Source of the DNA: Paludibacteraceae bacterium | Lineage (GTDB): Bacteria > Bacteroidota > Bacteroidia > Bacteroidales > Paludibacteraceae | DNA: 40,872 bases | Direction of reading: 5' to 3' | Assembly (NCBI GenBank): GCA_016292775.1 | Contig: JAEDFN010000011.1 | Span: forward strand, 1 to 40,872 | In this document: piece by piece, positions 26,642-33,859 of the stretch | Position numbering within the stretch: the first letter of the stretch is position 1 | Layout of the letters: each line of letters starts with the position of its first letter | Made by a program: the position numbers and the translations under genes | Notes under the pieces: model-generated | Told to the model about the DNA's origin: nothing | The model's input: the letters and a program-made list of their open reading frames with translations, nothing else | Databases searched by the model: none

Positions 26642-27010
26642 TTACAGATTGATGCTATTCGTTGAAGTTTCTAGGGATGCAAGGATGCTCGCTCTGATGT
26701 ACCAAACTGCATAAGCGATAAATTTGAAACCTCGCTGTGGATCAAACTTTTTTGCAGCAAACTCCAGTCCTTTTTTGCCAGCCTCAATAAGTTCTTCCAT
26801 TGACTTACCCTTGTTCTGGTACTGCTTTGCAACGCTTACAACGAAACGGAGATTGCCGGTAATGAGTTGAGCGAGGGCTTCTTCGTCACCTCCTTTGATT
26901 CGATGAGCAAGCTCAGTTTGCTCTTCGACTGTTTGAAGTGGATGCTTATTTACTTCTACCAAATATGAATCCAAAGACTGACTAACGCGGTTTGTAATTT
27001 TCTTGTTCAT
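26642..27010 (-). CDS. Sigma-70 family protein reduced to region 2
   Basis: A 122-residue protein from the ATG at 27010 (a longer frame is less likely). It contains sigma-70 region 1.2 (SLDSYLVEVNKHPL), region 2.1-2.2 (NLRFVVSVAKQYQNKGKSM) and region 2.3 (FDPQRGFKFIAYAVWYIRAS). It stops after 15 more residues with no regions 3 or 4. In region 2.3 the usual WWIRQ is WYIRA: the Gln that reads -12 is Ala107 and the second Trp is Tyr104. This could be a decayed gene, a decoy or an accessory factor. Its promoter has the same inverted repeat as the promoters at 28,735-28,836. Confidence 0.7.
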   Translation of the reverse strand: MNKKITNRVSQSLDSYLVEVNKHPLQTVEEQTELAHRIKGGDEEALAQLITGNLRFVVSVAKQYQNKGKSMEELIEAGKKGLEFAAKKFDPQRGFKFIAYAVWYIRASILASLETSTNSINL

Positions 27011-27069
27011 TGTATTATAGAATTTATATGTCTCTATAATATATATACGAATGAGAAAGTCGAAATTCG

Positions 27070-27106
27070 GCAAAAACGGCGTTTGTTCTGCAAAAACGGC
27101 GCAGAA
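27070..27106 (-). promoter_or_regulatory. Inverted repeat and direct repeats before the sigma fragment gene
   Basis: TTCTGC-N9-GCAGAA (27086-27106) is a perfect 6-bp inverted repeat. The sequence GCAAAAACGGCG occurs twice (27070-27081 and 27090-27101), two helix turns apart. On the minus strand the order is dyad, GCCGTTTTTG, TTTCTCATTCGTATA, start codon. The same order is seen before the plus-strand gene at 28856. Confidence 0.6.
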
Positions 27107-27116
27107 AAAGATGATT

Positions 27117-27791
27117 TTATCCTTTACTACAGTCTATATAAACATGGAATATATTCTTCTTTTGTTCTTCTGTCAATTGCAAATTATGGTATTCCTCGTT
27201 CCAAATCTTCTCCCAATCACTTACATTTCCCACATTAAGCCTTGGCGTCTTTTTAAATCCATTGAGGAAACTTATATAACAGAGTTTTGCATCAATCCCA
27301 TTCTCTTTGCAAAAATGCAAAAATGCCATTCTATTTGCAAGTTGATAACTGTTTGACTCGATCCATTTCTTAGCAAGATCTTTATTGCCGCATGTCATTT
27401 CAAAGGCGTTTATTATTTTTTTTCGGCTATCAGTATTTTTTGCTCCGCAATTCTGGAACGCTTCATCAAGATGAGCCTTTGCTTCTACGAAATACCATGT
27501 ATTGCCTACCTTGAAGATGCCATCCCAATTATGAGAATTTCCTCTTTGGGGCCAAAACATTTTCCATGCCTCACATATAGATTTATAACATGGAAGTACT
27601 TTAAAACACTTTACGCCCTTCAATTCTCCATCCATAGATAACCGTTTTTCATCGACCGGATAATCAATCCACTCTATTTCTTCTTGAGTGTGTATTACAT
27701 CTTTTATTTTTTGAAACAAGAACCTTCTATGATGTCCTAAATAACGTAACAACTGATATTCACTACCATAACCTATTGCCATTTCTGCCAT
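27117..27791 (-). CDS. PD-(D/E)XK-nuclease-like protein, WYL partner
   Basis: A 224-residue protein from the ATG at 27791 (MAEMAIGYGSEY), 5 nt after the WYL gene stop; a TTG at 27800 is less likely. Core motif NWDGIFKVGNTWYFVEAKAH: D90, then E103-x-K105, the typical restriction-endonuclease-like active site. Conserved-looking neighbours are RYLGHHR, SMDGELKGV and WPQRGNSHNWD. I have the impression of a widespread unnamed family with this motif set. Coupling to a WYL regulator, a frequent control of defence genes, supports a nuclease role against foreign DNA (inference). Confidence 0.75.
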   Translation of the reverse strand: MAEMAIGYGSEYQLLRYLGHHRRFLFQKIKDVIHTQEEIEWIDYPVDEKRLSMDGELKGVKCFKVLPCYKSICEAWKMFWPQRGNSHNWDGIFKVGNTWYFVEAKAHLDEAFQNCGAKNTDSRKKIINAFEMTCGNKDLAKKWIESNSYQLANRMAFLHFCKENGIDAKLCYISFLNGFKKTPRLNVGNVSDWEKIWNEEYHNLQLTEEQKKNIFHVYIDCSKG

Positions 27792-27796
27792 AATTC

Positions 27797-28699
27797 TCAA
27801 TATCTATTTAATGTTAAACTTATTTCCTTCTTTATCTCTTCACGATATTCCAATGGTTCCAACACCTCGACATTCGGTCCCATTGCAAGTATCTTTGACT
27901 TCAATTCTGGAGTCAGACAGACTCTGTATGTGAACTCAGCGAACTCGCCGTATCGTGATTTGCCCTCGCTTTGAGACTTATGAAGTGGTAGCATTCGCAT
28001 GTATTCCATCTGTACGCCATACACCTTTATCTTCAGCTTAACAACAGGGAGATCTTCATTCACATAAACTCCTACAACATTGTCATAGTACTTTCTTGGA
28101 ATAAAGTCATTTGGAAAATCAAATTTGTTGTTTGTTGTATGAAGGTCAAGAAACCTTTCCAATGCCAAATGTCTGATAGATTCCTTTTCTTTAATATAGC
28201 CAAGTAAATACCATCTTCCGTTGTACACCTTCATAGAATAAGGTTGCATCGTAAGTGTTTCTCGTTTTCCCTCAAATCGTTGATAGTCAATCACAAGTTC
28301 TGTATTTGTCCTCATAGACTCTACAACAGAGTCAAAGTAACCTGTACCATGGGGTATATCTTCCAACAAAATACGGTCACGCATCATGTTAAAAGTGTAG
28401 AAATCTTGCGGAACACTATACTTGCGCAATAAAAGTTGGGCATAAGGATTTTGATTCAGGACTTCTGGATTCTTGATATAATATATGTAGCCCTTGGATT
28501 TATCACATTCTATGATAACTCCAAACATTTCTTCGATGCCTTTGCGATGTTCGTGGAAAGTGCGAATAGGTAACCCACCCATATAGGCATAAGGAGAAGC
28601 CTTCCATTTCTTAACAATATCCTCAAAGGTGAGAGGATATTTCGATTGCTTGACAGTGTCAAGCAGCCAAATGTATCTAAGATAAGTTTTACTGATCAT
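27797..28699 (-). CDS. WYL-domain transcriptional regulator
   Basis: A 300-residue protein from the ATG at 28699 (MISKTYLRYIWLLDTV); the frame continues upstream without support. The N-terminus is a winged helix-turn-helix (LRYIWLLDTVKQSKYPLTFEDIVKKW), followed by the WYL domain with the signature GRWYLLGY (residues about 155-162) and R/E-rich ligand positions, and a WCX-like C-terminus ending in TLNRY. WYL proteins sense nucleic-acid or nucleotide ligands and often repress defence operons. It is divergent from the gene at 28856 and coupled to the nuclease at 27117. Confidence 0.85.
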   Translation of the reverse strand: MISKTYLRYIWLLDTVKQSKYPLTFEDIVKKWKASPYAYMGGLPIRTFHEHRKGIEEMFGVIIECDKSKGYIYYIKNPEVLNQNPYAQLLLRKYSVPQDFYTFNMMRDRILLEDIPHGTGYFDSVVESMRTNTELVIDYQRFEGKRETLTMQPYSMKVYNGRWYLLGYIKEKESIRHLALERFLDLHTTNNKFDFPNDFIPRKYYDNVVGVYVNEDLPVVKLKIKVYGVQMEYMRMLPLHKSQSEGKSRYGEFAEFTYRVCLTPELKSKILAMGPNVEVLEPLEYREEIKKEISLTLNRY

Positions 28700-28734
28700 G
28701 TTTATATTATTTCTGCTATTTATCAAAACAACGG

Positions 28735-28742
28735 CAAAATTA
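28735..28742 (-). promoter_or_regulatory. -7 box of the WYL gene
   Basis: The minus strand reads TAATTTTG (TAnnTTTG), 36 nt before the ATG. The inverted repeat at 28760-28779 lies just upstream, over the expected -33 region, which suits autoregulation. Confidence 0.55.
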
Positions 28743-28759
28743 CGAAAAATTTGTATTTG

Positions 28760-28836
28760 TTCTGCGGAAATTTTGCAGAGAAAGCGAGAAAATGGCCGTT
28801 TTTGAGGATTTCTCATCGTATAATATAATATATACG
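28760..28836 (+). promoter_or_regulatory. Divergent control region with shared dyad
   Basis: TTCTGC-N9-GCAGA (28760-28779) matches the dyad at 27086-27106, including the 9-nt spacing. It is followed by GCCGTTTTTG (28795-28804), TTTCTCAT and CGTATA-N8-TATACG (28817-28836). The same blocks in the same order precede the sigma fragment gene. The site is therefore probably bound by one regulator, with the WYL protein the obvious candidate. Confidence 0.6.
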
Positions 28837-28855
28837 TACAAAAATAATACTAAAT

Positions 28856-29371
28856 ATGACAAAGAAAAAGAATCAGAAGAAAGCAGAGTCACATGCAAAG
28901 AAAAGTGCCGTTGAGTCTCTTCGCTTCCAAGCCCATTGGGGGCTGAAACAACTCGGTAACGAGGATGGTAATTTGTTCCACACACTTGTAGATGGGGAAG
29001 TGGACTTTATTGCAAAACTTGACCTTGCACAGGATATGTTAGCCATAAAATCGCTGATTGATGGTGTAAAACAGTCATTTAAGGCAACTCCAACACTTGA
29101 GAAGGGTGATTTCGTGAGAAGCCCTACTGCAGTGGCTCTTGGTATAGCGTCAGTCGAGGACATCAATAACATGCGCATTCCTATTATTAGATGGGACGAG
29201 ATGATTGCACAGAAAATACTGACAATCTATTATCCAGAAGAATACCGTAACCAGATTATCGACTGGGCAAAGGCAAATGGTTATAACTGTTCAACATATC
29301 TCGGTCTCCCAATAGTAAAGTTCAGTAAGTTGTATATAATCATCGATAGGACACGCACATTAAAAGAATGA
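28856..29371 (+). CDS. Hypothetical protein in the WYL regulon
   Basis: A 171-residue protein with a lysine-rich N-terminus (MTKKKNQKKAESHAKKS) that could touch nucleic acid. No catalytic motif is recognised. The middle (VRSPTAVALGIASVEDIN, then a RIPIIRWDEM segment) bears a faint resemblance to a part of replicative polymerase alpha subunits, too weak to name. It is the only plus-strand gene in this part of the island and diverges from the WYL gene. The 3' end overlaps a methylase fragment on the other strand. Confidence 0.65.
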   Translation: MTKKKNQKKAESHAKKSAVESLRFQAHWGLKQLGNEDGNLFHTLVDGEVDFIAKLDLAQDMLAIKSLIDGVKQSFKATPTLEKGDFVRSPTAVALGIASVEDINNMRIPIIRWDEMIAQKILTIYYPEEYRNQIIDWAKANGYNCSTYLGLPIVKFSKLYIIIDRTRTLKE

Positions 29372-29652
29372 CAGATAAGATGGCACAGCAAATACAACTT
29401 TCGTTGCTGATAGACTTGACATAAACAACCATTTGTCGCAATAATAGTTTGGCCTTGGTCGTTAATACTAACTTCCGTACCATAATGTGCATAATAATCG
29501 GGGACAATAAAACCAGAGATACCTCGTCCAAGATTAACTCCAAGCCATGCCTTATCATGCTGAATCAGGTCAAAAATCTCTTTATAAGTAATTGCATTCA
29601 CGTTACCAATAACGAGTAACTGCTTTCCGTATTTCACTATTTGAGATTGCAT
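29281..29652 (-). pseudogene. Fragment of an EcoRI-type adenine methyltransferase
   Basis: Codons from 29652 to about 29,420 encode YGKQLLVIGNVNAITYKE and then LIQHDKAWLGVNLGRGISGF, with IVPDYYAHYGTE. This matches the pattern I know for EcoRI-family adenine-specific methylases ('IIGNMNAITYKEIF ... WLGVN ... F.VPD'). The N-terminal SAM-binding half is missing, and the end runs into a frame change and into the gene on the opposite strand. The stop of the upstream gene is directly followed by this ATG. Confidence 0.65.
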
Positions 29653-30309
29653 TTATATTACGGCCTCTGGTTTCTCAATCACCATATACTTAGCACCACT
29701 TTTAACAAGTGTGCCCCAACCATACGGACAGTTATCTTGCAGGTAGATGGATTGCTTGGTAATGGTTTTGTCATTCTTGTCATCGTATGACTCTGAGGCT
29801 ACACTGACAAGAGTAATGTACTTGCTACCTTGTTCAGAATCTTCTACCCAGTAATTGTCCTCTTCACAGTCAAGCCATTTGTTTGTGACAATCTCCTTTT
29901 CAATTCGCTGTGCAAGTGCCAGTCTTTCTTCTGCATCAGGGAGCAACTCTATCAACTTGCGATTATAATCCTTGTACAGTGATTTCGCTTTTTTCTTATC
30001 TGTCAGTTGTCTGACTTCTGCATCATATTGGTGCATCAAGCTTTTAGCCTCTTTGAGAAGCTTGCGAGAGATTGGCTTGAAGTTACAGAACTCACCATCA
30101 ACTGCAACCATCGGGAATCGACGCTGGGCATTGAGCCCCTTTTCGTCAAGCGAGTACCATGTAACAATACAGAAATCTTTATTCCCAGCATTCCCTTTCA
30201 CTTCGTTTATCTCCATGAAAACGAGAGGGTGCGGAGCTATTTCTACTAAGGCATCGCCTTTCTTGAAACGTGGAGTTACTTCCTTTATTTCGTTATCAAT
30301 CTTACTCAT
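29653..30309 (-). CDS. Hypothetical protein
   Basis: A 218-residue, charged, probably cytosolic protein with many Lys/Glu residues and a helical centre (LLKEAKSLMHQYDAEVRQL). No motif is recognised. It lies in a tight minus-strand series: XRE regulator, AlbA_2 ATPase, this gene (6 nt away) and a methylase fragment (no gap). It probably belonged to a restriction-modification or defence operon with them. Confidence 0.7.
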   Translation of the reverse strand: MSKIDNEIKEVTPRFKKGDALVEIAPHPLVFMEINEVKGNAGNKDFCIVTWYSLDEKGLNAQRRFPMVAVDGEFCNFKPISRKLLKEAKSLMHQYDAEVRQLTDKKKAKSLYKDYNRKLIELLPDAEERLALAQRIEKEIVTNKWLDCEEDNYWVEDSEQGSKYITLVSVASESYDDKNDKTITKQSIYLQDNCPYGWGTLVKSGAKYMVIEKPEAVI

Positions 30310-30315
30310 ATTGCA

Positions 30316-31134
30316 TTAATCAATATTATTCAACTTCCATACCTTAGCCTGTTCCGTAAGACGGTACATCTGTTTGGGGTGATTAGGCTGGTCAGGATAT
30401 TTTCTTTCTAGAGACCCATCACTAAGTGCTGGATTTATATAATTATCACGGAAAGTCATTCTATGTTTAATACCACATAGTTCCATCATTTTGCTGACAT
30501 TTAAATACTCGTCATGCATTAATTGAACCAACTTTTCTACTTGAACGGAACTTGGACGATAGTTAGACGGTACTTGAACGGAACTTGAACGGTCAAACTC
30601 TTTTTCGGATGTCCACTCTGCCATCAATGTTGCCTTCAAGATAAATGCATCGACATGGAATGATGGGATAGCACAACCTTTTATTTCCAACTCGCTACAG
30701 ATACGGTCAATACCCTCGCCAAACTCCTTGACATACTTGTATGCTTTTAGGTATTGGGCAATCTTGGGATTACGAGAAAAGTGGGTATGACGTATGTTGT
30801 CTGGTCTCACTAGCCCAGGCAAGTCTCCTGGAGTCTCAAAGACAAGGCGATCGTCGAACATCTTTATCTGTATCTCGGTGCCTTTGATGTTGTAGGCTCT
30901 GTGACAGCAACTATTGACAACCATCTCTTGTATGGCGTACTTTGAGTAATTTCGACGAGTAACGAAAACCCCTTCTATTCTGCGAGTCTTGTCAGAAACG
31001 CCAATAGCAAGCACACCACCATCGGCATTAGCCATAGCCACAATAGGTATTGCTAATGCCTTGGGATCAATCTGAATGCTCTTACAATCGAATGTCTGGC
31101 ATTCTTTGCGAGCCTGTATTTCTTCTATTGTCAT
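30316..31134 (-). pseudogene. AlbA_2/HATPase protein with apparent internal deletion
   Basis: A 272-residue frame. The N-terminus resembles a Schlafen AlbA_2 domain (CQTFDCKSIQIDPKALA and IVAMANADGGVLAIGVSD), then jumps from GVFVTRRN into the ATP-binding half (YAIQEMVVNSCCHRAY, FETPGDLPGLV). Family members are usually much longer (about 400-500 residues), so a piece between the domains appears to be missing, in frame. A winged-helix C-terminus follows a Ser/Pro/Val linker (SSSVQVPSN). It may still be translated. It lies 9 nt from the XRE gene. Confidence 0.55.
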
Positions 31135-31143
31135 CGTTTAGGC

Positions 31144-31359
31144 TTATTTCTCTTGATTGAATTCTTCTTGTCTCACCAACTCCTGCACAGGCACTTCAAG
31201 CGCATTGGCTATTGCAATGAGGGCTTCAAGGCTGGGCTGGGTGGTATTGGTGACCCACTTGGACACTGTAGCAGGATCCTTGCCGAGTTTGTCGGACAGC
31301 CACTTATTGTTCAAGTCGCGTTCTGCGAGAACGACTCTTATACGATTTAACTTTGCCAT
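31144..31359 (-). CDS. XRE-family helix-turn-helix regulator
   Basis: A 71-residue DNA-binding protein. The helix-turn-helix is ERDLNNKWLSDKLGKDPATV followed by SKWVTNTTQPSLEALIAI. It is typical of small antitoxin or phage-repressor proteins. The start ATG is at 31359, 23 nt after a TAACTTTG box. It is the intact relative of the chimera at 24353-24556 and probably controls the downstream minus-strand genes. Confidence 0.88.
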   Translation of the reverse strand: MAKLNRIRVVLAERDLNNKWLSDKLGKDPATVSKWVTNTTQPSLEALIAIANALEVPVQELVRQEEFNQEK

Positions 31360-31382
31360 GATAGATTACTGTTGTTTGACGA

Positions 31383-31390
31383 CAAAGTTA
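31383..31390 (-). promoter_or_regulatory. -7 box of the XRE gene
   Basis: The minus strand reads TAACTTTG (TAnnTTTG). A TTTG occurs 16 nt upstream, a little short for a -33 box. Confidence 0.5.
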
Positions 31391-31510
31391 CAAAAATAAA
31401 TCTAAACAAATGCTGATATGCTCAAAAAACTCCCTAAACAAGCCAAAATTTGATTAAAGAACCAATCTTTTGAGACTACTACGACAAAATCACACATCTA
31501 TTATGTATAA

Positions 31511-31795
31511 TGTGTATTTGAAATATCTTTTGAAATAACTGACAACCATATGGTTTTCTTCGCGGAAATCGCATTCATATATAGAGGCAATAATAGTTCG
31601 GAGGATGTATTTGGTTCGGAGAAAAGTTCGGAGAAAATCATAAAAAGTTCGGAGAGAAGTTCGGAGACAACCACAATAAGTTCGGGAACAGGTTCGGGAA
31701 CAGACGTAACAAGTTCGGGAACTCGGCAAAAAACATCGAAAAAGATAATAGAACTAATCAATGCAGACCCACAAATACTGCCCCTCGATATATGA
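31511..31795 (+). pseudogene. C-terminal linker fragment of a second AlbA_2-like protein
   Basis: This plus-strand frame (no valid start; open from 31511) encodes FEITDNHMVFFAE, then a Ser-Glu-Lys and Ser-Gly-Thr repeat region (SSEDVFGSEKSSEK ... SGTGSGTDVTSSGT), then KKIIELINADPQI. AlbA_2 ATP-binding proteins often carry such SSEK/TSEK linkers before a C-terminal winged helix whose start resembles this end. The DNA has many imperfect TTCGGAG/TTCGGGA repeats. Everything before and after is lost. Confidence 0.45.
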
Positions 31796-31819
31796 AGTAT
31801 ATTCCCATCTGGGCATAGA

Positions 31820-31931
31820 TTTAACTTGCCTGTAACTTGCTGAGACGTGCCAAAAGCGGAATAGCATTTCGCTAGCATGTTGATAATCAGTGGTAATTGA
31901 GAATAAGTTTAACTTGCTGGTAACTTGCTAA
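31820..31931 (+). repeat. Direct repeat TTTAACTTGC-NNGTAACTTGCT
   Basis: Copies at 31820-31844 and 31908-31931 share TTTAACTTGC, two variable bases, and GTAACTTGCT. They lie between the AlbA-like fragment and a helix-turn-helix fragment. The purpose is unknown; they could be remnants of a repetitive linker coding region (the minus strand reads SQQVTGKL). Confidence 0.5.
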
Positions 31932-31952
31932 AGAAGAAAAATAGATATAGAT

Positions 31953-32030
31953 ATGTTATTCGAAAAAAAGATTAGAGAATTAAGAGATGAGAATGGCGTA
32001 CTGCAACACCAGCTGGCTGCACTATTGTAG
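31953..32030 (+). pseudogene. N-terminal fragment of an XRE regulator
   Basis: A 25-codon frame from ATG at 31953: MLFEKKIRELRDENGVLQHQ then LAALL and TAG. This is the usual start of Bacteroides XRE regulators ('FGKKIRELREEKGLLQRQLA'). The rest of the helix-turn-helix is missing. Confidence 0.5.
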
Positions 32031-32034
32031 ATAG

Positions 32035-32259
32035 CCTTATGGTTTCACGGATGAGAAACTGTATAAGATAGAAGAAGCAGTCAAACTTCTTGTGGAACTC
32101 AATGGTGTTACACGCATGGAAGTCCTTTCCATCAGCAAGAAGAAAGAACAGAAGCAAGCCTACCTAAAGAACTTCTGCTGGAATATAGCAAACCAATATG
32201 GAATTGATCCGAAAAGGCTCTACAGATTTTGTCCGTGGATAACTCACACAAATCTGTAG
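32035..32259 (+). pseudogene. C-terminal fragment of an unknown protein
   Basis: An open frame of 74 codons without start: YGFTDEKLYKIEEAVKLLVE and so on to WITHTNL. It is helical and basic (SISKKKEQKQAYLKNF). It directly follows the XRE fragment in a different frame, so a deletion joined the two. No family is recognised. Confidence 0.4.
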
Positions 32260-32265
32260 AGCCTT
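32214..32265. terminator. Long hairpin, 18-bp stem with one bulge
   Basis: AAGGCTCTACAGATTTTGT (32214-32232) pairs with ACAAATCTGTAGAGCCTT (32248-32265) with one extra T and a 15-nt loop. It includes the stop codon of the fragment above. There is no T tract after it; it may be a terminator or an element end. Confidence 0.5.
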
Positions 32266-32341
32266 AAATATTTTGAGTTTGTCTCATTCTGAGACTGAAA
32301 TTTGGTCACTACACCTGTCTGCGCATAAAAAAAATGTCAAG

Positions 32342-32416
32342 ATTGGCAATTTTTTAATGTAAAACTTGTGTAGTAGAATAAAAAACGTTATCTTTACATC
32401 GTAAAAAATTGCCAAT
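32342..32416 (+). promoter_or_regulatory. Inverted repeats around the AAA ATPase promoter
   Basis: ATTGGCAATTTTTT (32342-32355) and AAAAAATTGCCAAT (32403-32416) are perfect 14-bp arms 47 nt apart. The second overlaps TTGCCA-ATAC-TGGCAA (32409-32424), a separate palindrome. A near-consensus -7 box TATCTTTA (32389-32396) lies between the arms. A looping or dimer-binding operator is possible. Confidence 0.45.
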
Positions 32417-32440
32417 ACTGGCAAAAATACAATACAAGCA

Positions 32441-32892
32441 ATGGAGATAAAAGAGACAGGTATCTAAAGCAGTTGATAGAAAGCCGTCAAAATAGCTTTA
32501 TCAAGGTGGTCACAGGAATCCGCAGATGTGGCAAGTCATATCTGCTGAACGTACTATTCTATCATTACCTATTAGATAATGGGGTGGCTGATGACCACAT
32601 CATCCGCATAGACCTTAAAGACCGCATGAACAAGGAACTGAGAAATCCAGACACTATGCTTCACTATCTTCATGACAGAATCAAGGACAGGGAGTTGTAT
32701 TACATTATCATTGATAAGGCGCAACTTATGGACGAGTTTATGATTATGATTGGAGGAAGGTACTTTACCGTCGATGTTGGTGATAAGATCATCTTTTTCC
32801 CCTTTCAGAATGAAGAAAGGAGACATCTTGGTCTCTATATTGACGAAATGGTGTATAATCCGGGAAAAGAATGGAATAATGGATACAATTAA
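32441..32892 (+). pseudogene. AAA ATPase (DUF4143 type), frameshifted and truncated
   Basis: The ATG at 32441 gives MEIK and then, after one missing base, the familiar start DRYLKQLIESRQNSFIKVVT. So the frame shifts from the start codon to the main frame (32473 onward). Walker A is GIRRCGKSYLL. The Walker B region is YYIIIDKAQ, where the catalytic Glu of IIDEAQ is Lys. After KAQLMDEF the sequence no longer fits the family and ends at 150 residues, while family members have about 400. Three independent defects make it a clear pseudogene. Confidence 0.7.
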
Positions 32893-32920
32893 TAATGAAC
32901 CAAAAATCGTATAGTTTATT

Positions 32921-33835
32921 ATGGGTGCTTTAACGAATATGACAGCAGAGCCTTACAATGACAAAGCAGGAGGTGAATGTATGGTTATGGAATACAGTCT
33001 TGACGAAAAGTTCAAGCCTCGTGACCTGACCCCTGAGGAAAAGATTTTCTTGAACACCTTGGTCTCCTATACCATGTCTTTGGAAAAGTCGCTGTTTTTC
33101 CAGATTGCCGATCTTCAGCGGCACACCAAATTAGAATTCAGTATGAATGGCGGTCGTTTTAAGGATTCTAAATCCCCCGGACGTGATGTGTCCGAAAATG
33201 AGTTAACTGAACTGGCAAAGATGCTGGAAGATTTTCGGGAAAAGCTGTTGGATGATAGATTACCGGAAGAGAACTGGGATTTGTACGAGATATGGGAAGA
33301 AGAGTGGGTGAGACAGAACGAGAAGCAGAAGAAATTGTTGGACAATCATAGGAAGAGTGTGGGTTCGACTCCTATGGGTGAATATTACAATAGAGGCAGT
33401 GAATCCAAGGTTGTCCTTTTTGTGGACGTCATTGAGAAGTGTGCCAAGCACAATCCGTATGACACGATGCTCTTGATGGGGATGGTCCTGCTACACGAAT
33501 ATTTCCATTCCTTCCATTTCCATGCGGGGACCGGCGCGAGTGATCCACCGAAATGTTTTGAAGAATCGATGGCCGATTACGGCAGTCTGGTAATGTTGGA
33601 CAGAGTGGCGTCATCGGGGTTGCCAATCGCCAAAGATGCGGAGAATGCGCTGAAATATGCGTTGGGTTTTGTCAAGAGCAAACAGCAGCGTACGGGGGAT
33701 ATCGACTACTATGGATTCGGCGCCTGCCTTTACGAGAATCACAGGGAAGAGGCTTCCAATCTGATAGCCCTTTACGCCAATGTGTCCTGCTTGATGGATA
33801 ATAAAACCTTAAACAAAGACAATAATATTTCGTAA
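32921..33835 (+). CDS. HExxH metallopeptidase-like protein
   Basis: A 304-residue protein without a signal peptide. The zinc motif is HEYFH at 192-196, and a conserved-looking glutamate pair sits in CFEESMADYG (E214/E215), 18-19 residues after the second His. This is the spacing of gluzincins (HExxH ... E). The N-terminal half is helical and charged (residues about 40-145). No family name is recognised. It lies 24 nt upstream of rmuC, on the same strand, and its motif spacing resembles that of the two larger proteins at 35725 and 37014. Confidence 0.75.
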   Translation: MGALTNMTAEPYNDKAGGECMVMEYSLDEKFKPRDLTPEEKIFLNTLVSYTMSLEKSLFFQIADLQRHTKLEFSMNGGRFKDSKSPGRDVSENELTELAKMLEDFREKLLDDRLPEENWDLYEIWEEEWVRQNEKQKKLLDNHRKSVGSTPMGEYYNRGSESKVVLFVDVIEKCAKHNPYDTMLLMGMVLLHEYFHSFHFHAGTGASDPPKCFEESMADYGSLVMLDRVASSGLPIAKDAENALKYALGFVKSKQQRTGDIDYYGFGACLYENHREEASNLIALYANVSCLMDNKTLNKDNNIS

Positions 33836-33859
33836 GCAAATCTTAAACACATTAACAAT

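Noticed and set aside
27051..27356. Plus-strand open frame of 101 codons
   Set aside because: It crosses the control region with the dyad and then runs opposite to the nuclease gene. No domain is visible.
31606..31735. Short TTCGGAG repeats as iterons or a replication origin
   Set aside because: They follow codon periodicity and encode a Ser-Glu-Lys/Ser-Gly-Thr linker. No replication gene is near.
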